Assembly: GCA_030835185.1 (NCBI GenBank)
Contig: JAUQWL010000139.1
Span: 1 to 11,094, forward strand
DNA: 11,094 nt
Direction of reading: 5' to 3'
Source of the DNA: Solirubrobacterales bacterium
GTDB lineage: Bacteria > Actinomycetota > Thermoleophilia > Solirubrobacterales > 70-9
Shown: one piece after another, positions 5,572 to 11,094 of the stretch
Numbering within the stretch: the stretch's first letter is position 1
Layout of the letters: every line of letters begins with the position of its first letter
Program-made: the position numbers and the translations under genes
Notes under the pieces: generated by a model
What the model saw: the letters and a program-made list of their open reading frames with translations, nothing else
Database searches by the model: none
Told to the model about the DNA's origin: nothing

Positions 5572-6141
5572 TTGAGTTCGGTTGACATCTTCTGGCTGCC
5601 GCTCGGAGCAGGAGGCTCGTCGGTGGTGAGGTTCAGCGGGAGGCTCTTCGAGGGAGTGCGCTCGCGCATCGCGCACCGGTCACCACTCGACATCTACCAT
5701 GCGGCGCTCGAGGTGACGGTGCCCGCCGGTCGCCACGTGATCGAGTTGACCCCGGTTCCGCCTGCCGGATCCGCCGAGCGCGGAGTGGTGGCCGAGGGCT
5801 GCGTGGGGAGCGCTCTCGTCGGCCGGATAAGGGCATTCCGGTATGAGCTCCGGTGCTGGCCGGGCGGTTCGATTCCGGATTCCGCCTGGGCCGTGGACGG
5901 CCCCCGCCGGATCACCCGCGATCCGTCAGCGGCACAGGCAGTCCTCGACCGGGCCCGGCAAGTGCCGATGGCGGTCTGGGGACGGGACGAGATGGGACTG
6001 GGGGAGATGTGGACTTCGAACTCGGTGATCTCCTGGTTGGTCGTGTCGGCCGGAATACCGGTTGGCCAGGCAGGACCTCCACCCGGCGGTTCGGCACCCG
6101 GCTGGGATGCGGGGGTCAGGGCCGCCCGTAGATCCCGCTAG
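5572..6141 (+). CDS. Conserved actinobacterial protein of unknown function
   Basis: The 189-residue product resembles a family of actinobacterial hypothetical proteins that I know only as uncharacterised. Family-like blocks are DIFWLPLGAGG (5-15), DIYHAALEV (40-48), RGVVAEGCVG (70-79), AFRYELRCW (88-96) with IPD shortly after, VWGRDEMGLGEMW (135-147), TSNSVISWL (148-156) and GGSAPGWDAGV near the C-terminus. It has no signal peptide or membrane segment. The order of a His in a YH-A-LEV strand (H43) followed much later by an N-S-x-x-S-W helix (N150, S151) recalls circularly permuted NlpC/P60-like proteins, but with Ser where the catalytic Cys would be; this is only a fold guess. The start is TTG; the nearest purine-rich sites (5549-5561) are somewhat far, but no other in-frame start keeps the conserved WLPLGAGG block. 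Confidence 0.8.
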   Translation: MSSVDIFWLPLGAGGSSVVRFSGRLFEGVRSRIAHRSPLDIYHAALEVTVPAGRHVIELTPVPPAGSAERGVVAEGCVGSALVGRIRAFRYELRCWPGGSIPDSAWAVDGPRRITRDPSAAQAVLDRARQVPMAVWGRDEMGLGEMWTSNSVISWLVVSAGIPVGQAGPPPGGSAPGWDAGVRAARRSR

Positions 6142-6224
6142 GGCTGCCGGGCCTCAAGCGGGGTTTCCGGATGCGGACCGAGATGGCCCGGGGCCTCGAG
6201 CAGCGGTGAGCGTGCCGGTCTGGC

Positions 6225-7415
6225 TCAGTCGGGGAGAAGCGGGGCCTCGACCCCGTCGTGACCGACCAGCGAAGCCCGCATGATCGCCTCCGATCCGAAC
6301 CTTTCGCGGACCTCGTCGACTGCGGCATCGAGTGCGGAATTCGATCCGGGATCGCCGGCCAGTGGCAGCTCGAGCTGCAGGGCGTCGTCCGGGGCGAGGT
6401 TCTCCAGCGTAACCCCGAGCAGCGTGATGCCCCGGGCCTCGATCAGCGGCTTCGCGTCGGCAAGCAGCAGGCGGATGGCCGAGAGCAGCGGCTCGGTCGA
6501 GGCAGAAGCCGCCGGCAGGCGGTGAGAGCGGCTGGCCCGTTTCATGTCGTCGAAGCGGATCGAGATCGAGACCGTGTGGCAGACCTGGCTCGATGCCCGC
6601 AGCCGGCGGGTCGTGCGGTCGATCAGCCCGGCAGCCAGCGCGTCGACTTCATCCAGTGAGCGTGAGGATCGCGGGAAGGCACTCTGGGCGCCGATCGACC
6701 GGCGAGCCTGCCGGGGGGCAACTTCGCGTGGATCGCGGTTGTTGGCCAGGTCGAGCAGCCGGCTGCCGGAGGAAGGCCCGAGCGCAGCGACCAGACGGCT
6801 CTCCGGGCAGCGGGCGATGTCGCCGACAGTGGTGATCGACATCGAGCGCAGCTTCTCCGTGGTCACCCGGCCGACTCCCCAGAGTCGTTCGATAGGCAGA
6901 GGGTGGAGGAAGGCCTCTTCTTCTTCCGGCCTGACCACGAGCAGGCCGTCCGGTTTCGACTCTCCGCTGGCAACCTTCGCCAGGAACTTGGTCCGGGCCA
7001 CCCCGACCGAGATGTTCAGCCCGACTTCTTCCAGCACCTCCCGGCGCAGCTTGACGGCGATCTCGACCGGGCTGCCCGAGATCTGTTCGAGTCCGCGCAC
7101 ATCGAGGAATGCCTCGTCGATCGAGAGTCCCTCGACCAGGGGGGACGTCTCGGCGAAGACCTCGTAGACCGCCCGGCTGGCCTCTGTGTAGGCGGACATC
7201 CGCGGAGGTACGACGGTCGCCTCCGGGCAGATCTTCAGCGCCTGGGCACCGTTCATCGCGGTTCTCACTCCGCGGGCCTTCGCTTCGTAACTGCAGGCGA
7301 GAACGACCCCGCGACCGACGATCATCGGCCGGTCCCGCAGCGACGGATCGTCGCGCTGCTCGACCGACGCGAAGAATGCATCGAGGTCGGCGTGCAGTAT
7401 CGGCGTCTCGCTCAC
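6225..7415 (-). CDS. dinB: DNA polymerase IV (Y-family translesion polymerase)
   Basis: This 396-residue enzyme copies past damaged bases. It opens with ILHADLDAFFASVEQRDDPSLRDRP, with catalytic Asp at D10. The second catalytic pair is D100-E101 in GLSIDEAFLD. Next come SVGVARTKFLAKVAS (palm), the helix-hairpin-helix LWGVGRVTTEKL (about 178-189) and a complete little-finger domain. Near the C-terminus QLELPL (347-352) fits a sliding-clamp binding motif. Length is normal for the family. I chose the GTG start (complement of 7413-7415), because it gives the standard N-terminus. An in-frame ATG lies 78 nt further upstream and would add a Pro/Arg-rich stretch unlike the family. No actinobacterial-type LexA box was seen upstream. 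The gene converges on the gene at 5572-6141, with 83 nt between them. Confidence 0.95.
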   Translation of the reverse strand: MSETPILHADLDAFFASVEQRDDPSLRDRPMIVGRGVVLACSYEAKARGVRTAMNGAQALKICPEATVVPPRMSAYTEASRAVYEVFAETSPLVEGLSIDEAFLDVRGLEQISGSPVEIAVKLRREVLEEVGLNISVGVARTKFLAKVASGESKPDGLLVVRPEEEEAFLHPLPIERLWGVGRVTTEKLRSMSITTVGDIARCPESRLVAALGPSSGSRLLDLANNRDPREVAPRQARRSIGAQSAFPRSSRSLDEVDALAAGLIDRTTRRLRASSQVCHTVSISIRFDDMKRASRSHRLPAASASTEPLLSAIRLLLADAKPLIEARGITLLGVTLENLAPDDALQLELPLAGDPGSNSALDAAVDEVRERFGSEAIMRASLVGHDGVEAPLLPD

Positions 7416-7449
7416 GACCCCATGTTGGCAAGCGACGGGGACGGGTCCG

Positions 7450-7489
7450 CGCACCGGCGTTTCCTCTGGAGCCGGCCCACGCCGGTGCG
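7450..7489. repeat. 11-bp inverted repeat between dinB and a secreted-protein gene
   Basis: CGCACCGGCGT (7450-7460) and ACGCCGGTGCG (7479-7489) are exact reverse complements, separated by 18 nt that themselves contain GCCGGC. The repeat sits in the 148-nt space between the divergent dinB and the gene at 7564. It could be an operator or an RNA hairpin in the dinB leader. It has no poly-T tail. If dinB starts at the upstream ATG, the repeat would lie within coding sequence. Confidence 0.5.
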
Positions 7490-7563
7490 GCATCCGGCTG
7501 GTAACTTCAACCCGGCTGAGCGAGGTGCGAAAAGGTGTCTTTATCGAGTGAGGAGGACAGGGT

Positions 7564-8946
7564 TTGAGCTACACAACTTCTTCGGGCAGTCTCCCGGGCC
7601 GGCCGCGGTTTTTCGCGGTCGTCGTGACCGTTCTTGCCGCCTGCGCCTGGATGGCCGCCCCGACCGGGGCTTCGGTCGACACGCCGACCGGCTACAACCC
7701 CAAGGGCCTGCCGACCGCCGGCTGCTTCTGGACCGGCCCCTTCACCGCTGACAACCCGAAGACCAACGCCGCCTACCCCGGGACGGAGATCACCTACTGG
7801 GGTGCCAAATTCGTGACGCCGCCGGGGTCGGTGCTCACCCTGAAGGGTCGCTTCCCCCACGCGCGGTACTCCTCTTTCAACACATACGAGAGCGACGGCG
7901 CCTCGGCGAGTTCGCTGAGCGACAGGCAGATCCGCCCGGATCGCGGCTCGATCAATCCGAGCAGGCCGGGCAGGAACCGCTCGGCAAAGAACCGCCGCTT
8001 CACGGTGCGTGCACTCGGTCAGGCCCCACCGGTCAAACCCGCCCGGAATACGCTCTACGCCGAGCCGAAGCCCGGTTTCAGTCAGGACATCCTCTACCGC
8101 GTTTACATCCCCGACCGCGGGAGGGGCCGCGCCGGGGGAACCGGGTTGCCCCGGCCGAGCCTGCGCCTGGCCGACGGCACCACGCTCACCGGGCAGGCAC
8201 TCTGCGACTCGATGAACTCGAATCACGACTATGCCGGCTCGCTGATGCCGCTGTCCACTTATCAGTCGCTGGTAGGTACGCCGGGCAAGGATCCGGCGAG
8301 CAATCCGGCTCTTGCGCGCTTCGAGTTCTTCAAGTACTTCAATCTGCCCAATCTTTTCGCCCGATTCCAGACCGAGGACAGGTGGCACCAGGCATGGGAG
8401 TCCAATCCCGCCGAGGAAGGTACGCAGTACAACAACAACGACGCCCGCTACATGATCGGCCCCTACAGCTTCCGCTTCGGCGAGGTACTGGCGGTTCGCG
8501 GTCGGATGCCGTCCACGCCGCGCACGCTCGGTGGCAGCAAGAGGACCGGCGCCGGTCAGATGGTCGAGTGGGACATGTGCACCATCCAGTCGCTCGTCAC
8601 CACGAAGACGTACCGCTGCCTCTTCGATCAGCAGGTGCCGATCCGCAACCGCCGGCGTGACTACGTGGTCCTGGTCTCACTTGCCGGGAACCGTCCGGCG
8701 AACGCCACGAGGAAGTGCGGGGTGGCCTGGCTTGCAGCCGACCCGGAGGGCGACGGAGCGGGACGAACCGACGCGGGTCAGCTGCTCAACCGCAATATCC
8801 TTCCGAGTCCCGGTTTCAGGCGCTCGATCTGGGACGTCACGACACCGTTCAACGCCGAGCAGACGATGGGCCCCTACTACCCCAAAGGCACTTACATGGA
8901 CAAGGTTGAGTTCGAGTCGCGAGGATGCCCGTTCAGATGGAAGTGA
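7564..8946 (+). CDS. Secreted protein of unknown function
   Basis: The 460-residue product starts with a Sec-type signal: basic GRPR, hydrophobic core FFAVVVTVLAACAWMAA, and probable cleavage after TGA (residue 36). The mature part has six Cys (54, 214, 339, 352, 385, 455), an even number compatible with disulfides outside the cell. Two related stretches occur, one around PPGSVLTLKGRFPHARYSSF (about 86-105) and one around FGEVLAVRGRMPSTPRT (305-321). Both have a hydrophobic strand then GR-x-P, suggesting a duplicated beta-rich unit; this echoes the DUF1254/DUF1214 type of proteins, but I do not recognise the family with certainty. The middle part is rich in Tyr, Asn and Phe (NLFARF, QYNNNDARYMIGPY). 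The TTG start at 7564 has AGGAGG 7 nt upstream. The 3' end overlaps the sulfatase gene, so the two are translated together. Confidence 0.8.
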   Translation: MSYTTSSGSLPGRPRFFAVVVTVLAACAWMAAPTGASVDTPTGYNPKGLPTAGCFWTGPFTADNPKTNAAYPGTEITYWGAKFVTPPGSVLTLKGRFPHARYSSFNTYESDGASASSLSDRQIRPDRGSINPSRPGRNRSAKNRRFTVRALGQAPPVKPARNTLYAEPKPGFSQDILYRVYIPDRGRGRAGGTGLPRPSLRLADGTTLTGQALCDSMNSNHDYAGSLMPLSTYQSLVGTPGKDPASNPALARFEFFKYFNLPNLFARFQTEDRWHQAWESNPAEEGTQYNNNDARYMIGPYSFRFGEVLAVRGRMPSTPRTLGGSKRTGAGQMVEWDMCTIQSLVTTKTYRCLFDQQVPIRNRRRDYVVLVSLAGNRPANATRKCGVAWLAADPEGDGAGRTDAGQLLNRNILPSPGFRRSIWDVTTPFNAEQTMGPYYPKGTYMDKVEFESRGCPFRWK

Positions 8947-10652
8947 GCGAAAACGGCGACGGGCGTCCGCCGAACCTGATGCTGATCATCACCGACCAGC
9001 AGCGCCGGCCCATGCACTGGCCGGATGACCCGGGCTGGCTCGAAGCTCTGACTCCCGCCGATGTCGAGATCGCCCGCACCGGGGTCAGCTTCACCCAGGC
9101 GAGCGCCGCCAGCGGCATGTGCTCGCCCAGTCGTGCCTCGCTCCTCACCGGCAGGTGGCCCGCCGGACATGGCGTGACTCTCACCCTCACACAGGGTGGG
9201 GCCCGGATCCAGCCGAAACACGCCCCGGCGACCCTGAAAGCGCTGGCGGGAGCGGTGGCACGCGAAGAACTCACGCCGCAGGAGGCTCTGCGGAACCTCG
9301 TCCGAGGGGCGACCCGCAAGGCCGATGGCGGCAGCGACGAGAACGAGCTCGATCCCGAGACCCCGAACCTGGCCACCGTCCTGAAACGGGCCGGCTACCG
9401 AACCGTCCTCAAAGGCAAGTGGCACCTGACTCAGCCGGTCGAAGGCGGGGAGTGGAGCGACCTCGACCGTGACCGGCTTGCCGCCGACTACGGGCTGGAG
9501 GAATGGGAACCGCCGGACGCGGGAGAGAACCTCGAGCCGTCCCACTTCGGCGGCGGAACCTTTGCCGGCCGGGAGAAGCTCGGGTACGACGAGGACTTCG
9601 CCCGGCAGGTGGAGCGCTTCCTTGCCGACCCGCCACCCGAACCGTGGTGCCTGATCGCTTCCCTGGTCAATCCCCATGACGTCCTTGCCTATCCCTCGAC
9701 CTTCAGGGAAGGGGGCTACTCGCCGGAAGACTGGGCGGACCTCGAAGGGATCGAGCTGCCCCCGTCCGTGCACGAGAACCTGTCGAACAAGCCGGTGGCC
9801 CACACGCTGGCCCGGATCGGACAGGCGAGTTTCATCGGCCCGGTGGGAAACGACCGGGCCAAGCTCGACTACTGCCGTTTCTACGCCCATCTTCATCGGT
9901 TGGCCGACGAAAAGGTGGGTCGCATGCTGGCGGCTCTGGGCGACCCCGACGACGATGAGTCTCTGCGCTCGCGCACCGTGATCGTCCGGACATCCGACCA
10001 CGGCGAGATGGGTATGTCCCATGGTGGCCAGCGCCAGAAAATGTTCAACGCCTACGAAGAGACGATCAATGTACCCCTGGTCGTCTCGAACCCGGTGCTG
10101 TTCACCGAGCCGGTCACTGTCGATGCACCGGCTTCGCTCTGCGACATCCTGCCGACGATGGCCGCTCTGGCCGGGACCGAATGCGCCGACGACGGCGTCA
10201 CGGGGCGCGACCTGACCCCGGTTCTCGCACATGCGGCGAAACCGGATCGACGGAGGCTGGCCGACGGCGATGTCGATTTCGGTCCGGTGTCCTCGCACGT
10301 CGCGCCGGCCGAGTCCGTCCAGGAGTTCACCCACTTCACTTTTGACGACCATCAGTCCGGGTCCGCCTACATCGACGTGAACCCTCAACCCAACAGGATC
10401 CGCGCTGTGCGCTCGCCAGAGGCGATGTACGCCGTTTACATCGACCCCTCAGGAAACGAGTCGCCTCAGTTCGAGCTCTACGACATGCTCCGGGACCCGG
10501 ATCAGGTCGCGAATCTGGTGGACCGGTCCACCGGGGCCGTGCTCAGCGGACGCGACCAGGGCCTTCGCGACCGGATGCATGCGGCGCTGCTCACCGAGAT
10601 GGAGCGCTGCGGCACAACCGTTACGGTCGATGCGCAGGAGGCAGCAGCCTGA
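8937..10652 (+). CDS. Type I (formylglycine) sulfatase
   Basis: The product, 571 residues from this start, hydrolyses a sulfate ester or related bond. The activation motif C-S-P-S-R (C62 in MCSPSRASLLTGR) marks the Cys that a formylglycine-generating enzyme would oxidise; no such enzyme is in the window. Metal and sulfate ligands are visible: D20 in IITDQQR, K161/H163 in KGKWHL, H247-D248 in NPHDVLAYP, D354-H355 in TSDHGEMGMSHGG, and K368. The NPHDVLAYP and NAYEETINVPLVVSNP blocks place it with the choline-sulfatase-like group of actinobacterial sulfatases. A charged insertion (about 105-140) lies between CSPSR and KGKWHL. There is no signal peptide, so it appears cytoplasmic. The start is unsure: ATG 8937 has GAGG at 8921-8924; ATG 8925 has no ribosome site; GTG 8943 would give a 4-nt GTGA overlap with the upstream stop. 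The substrate is unknown. Confidence 0.93.
   Translation: MEVSENGDGRPPNLMLIITDQQRRPMHWPDDPGWLEALTPADVEIARTGVSFTQASAASGMCSPSRASLLTGRWPAGHGVTLTLTQGGARIQPKHAPATLKALAGAVAREELTPQEALRNLVRGATRKADGGSDENELDPETPNLATVLKRAGYRTVLKGKWHLTQPVEGGEWSDLDRDRLAADYGLEEWEPPDAGENLEPSHFGGGTFAGREKLGYDEDFARQVERFLADPPPEPWCLIASLVNPHDVLAYPSTFREGGYSPEDWADLEGIELPPSVHENLSNKPVAHTLARIGQASFIGPVGNDRAKLDYCRFYAHLHRLADEKVGRMLAALGDPDDDESLRSRTVIVRTSDHGEMGMSHGGQRQKMFNAYEETINVPLVVSNPVLFTEPVTVDAPASLCDILPTMAALAGTECADDGVTGRDLTPVLAHAAKPDRRRLADGDVDFGPVSSHVAPAESVQEFTHFTFDDHQSGSAYIDVNPQPNRIRAVRSPEAMYAVYIDPSGNESPQFELYDMLRDPDQVANLVDRSTGAVLSGRDQGLRDRMHAALLTEMERCGTTVTVDAQEAAA
10636..10641 (+). promoter_or_regulatory. Ribosome binding site for the SGNH hydrolase gene
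   Basis: AGGAGG lies in the last codons of the sulfatase gene. It is 7 nt from an in-frame CTG at 10649, which overlaps the sulfatase stop as CTGA, but 16 nt from the GTG at 10658. The spacing therefore favours a rare CTG start, or a GTG start with poor spacing. Confidence 0.5.
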
Positions 10653-10657
10653 GTTCC

Positions 10658-11094
10658 GTGTACCGCCGTTTCGTCGCGATAGGTGACAGCCAGACCGAGG
10701 GCGTCGGCGACCACCCGCATCCGGACGGGACCGACCGCGGCTGGGCGGATCGCTTCGCAGAGGCTCTCGCATCAGTCTCTCCCGGCCTGCTCTATGCGAA
10801 CCTCGCGATCCGTGGAAGGCGGATCCGGCAGATCCGCGACGAGCAACTCGAGCCGGCGCTGGCCCTGAAGCCCGACCTGGCCAGCGTCATGGCCGGTGCC
10901 AACGACCTGATCCGGCCGGGCCTCGATCTCGACCTCACCCTCGAGCTGATGGACGACATGCAGGCGAGGCTCAGCTCTGCCGGCGCCACGGTCCTGACCA
11001 ACACCTACCCGATCGCGCCCGGCTCGGGATCGTTCGGCCACCGGGTGGCCGAACGCTTCCGCACCTACAACGACGGCCTCCGGGAGATCGCCCG
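10658..11094 (+). CDS. SGNH/GDSL-family esterase or lipase (3' partial)
   Basis: The visible 145 residues have SGNH-hydrolase block I GDSQTEG with the catalytic Ser (S11), then YANLAIRGR (block II region with the oxyanion Gly), and GAND (block III, N82). The Asp-His of block V lie beyond the window. Family members remove acyl or acetyl groups from lipids or sugars. No signal peptide is present, so it is cytoplasmic unless the start is further upstream. The gene begins only 5 nt after the sulfatase stop (or overlaps it if CTG 10649 is the start), so it is in the same operon as the sulfatase and the secreted protein. The actual substrate cannot be read from the sequence. Confidence 0.9.
   Translation, partial: MYRRFVAIGDSQTEGVGDHPHPDGTDRGWADRFAEALASVSPGLLYANLAIRGRRIRQIRDEQLEPALALKPDLASVMAGANDLIRPGLDLDLTLELMDDMQARLSSAGATVLTNTYPIAPGSGSFGHRVAERFRTYNDGLREIA

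Noticed and set aside
6142..6224. Terminator between the convergent unknown gene and dinB
   Set aside because: GC-rich partial repeats are present, but I found no clean stem with a T run.
7416..7563. LexA/SOS box for dinB
   Set aside because: No CGAACA/TGTTCG-like palindrome is present in the intergenic region.
7507..8388. 293-codon minus-strand open frame opposite the secreted-protein gene
   Set aside because: The plus strand has a strong ribosome site, signal peptide and coherent sequence; the minus frame has none of these.
8892..10388. 498-codon minus-strand open frame opposite the sulfatase
   Set aside because: It is the antisense of a gene with intact catalytic motifs. Long antisense frames are expected in high-GC DNA, and it shows no domain.

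Overview
The window is high-GC bacterial DNA. It is most likely from an actinomycete (Actinomycetota), perhaps the Thermoleophilia/Solirubrobacterales: GerW/YtfJ-type and WLPLGAGG-type proteins stand side by side, GTG and TTG starts are frequent, and the ars genes are of actinobacterial type. That placement is inference; no rRNA or other marker gene is present.

From the left edge to about 2285 lies what looks like the end of a genomic island. It holds the C-terminal 661 residues of a very large DUF1998/MZB-type DEAD/DEAH helicase, the kind found as DruE of Druantia and in other anti-phage loci. Its 5' part is outside the window. After the gene come a perfect 12-bp hairpin and then a 44-nt tRNA-His 3' half (anticodon loop to discriminator C73) with no matching 5' half, which is the classic footprint of an integrase attachment site. 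By hand counts on a few lines the helicase part is somewhat lower in GC than the DNA to the right.

From 2279 to 5040 is a complete divergent arsenic-resistance cluster: arsC-acr3 on the minus strand, arsR-arsM on the plus strand. The 78-bp space between arsC and arsR holds a good sigma70-type promoter for arsR, whose transcript would be almost leaderless, flanked by a 10-bp inverted repeat that is a candidate operator. Arsenate is reduced by ArsC and arsenite leaves by Acr3. ArsM, with an unusual Cys-rich N-terminus, methylates arsenite, and ArsR senses it.

From 5092 to 7415 are a membrane-anchored GerW/YtfJ-family protein with its own promoter, a conserved actinobacterial protein of unknown function, and a DNA polymerase IV (dinB) on the opposite strand.

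From 7564 to the right edge is a tight plus-strand unit with overlapping or abutting genes: a secreted protein of unknown function, a type I sulfatase with an intact CSPSR formylglycine motif and no visible signal peptide, and an SGNH/GDSL esterase cut by the window end. The strongest items for follow-up are the island boundary with the DruE-like helicase, the ars control region, and the secreted protein-sulfatase-esterase unit.
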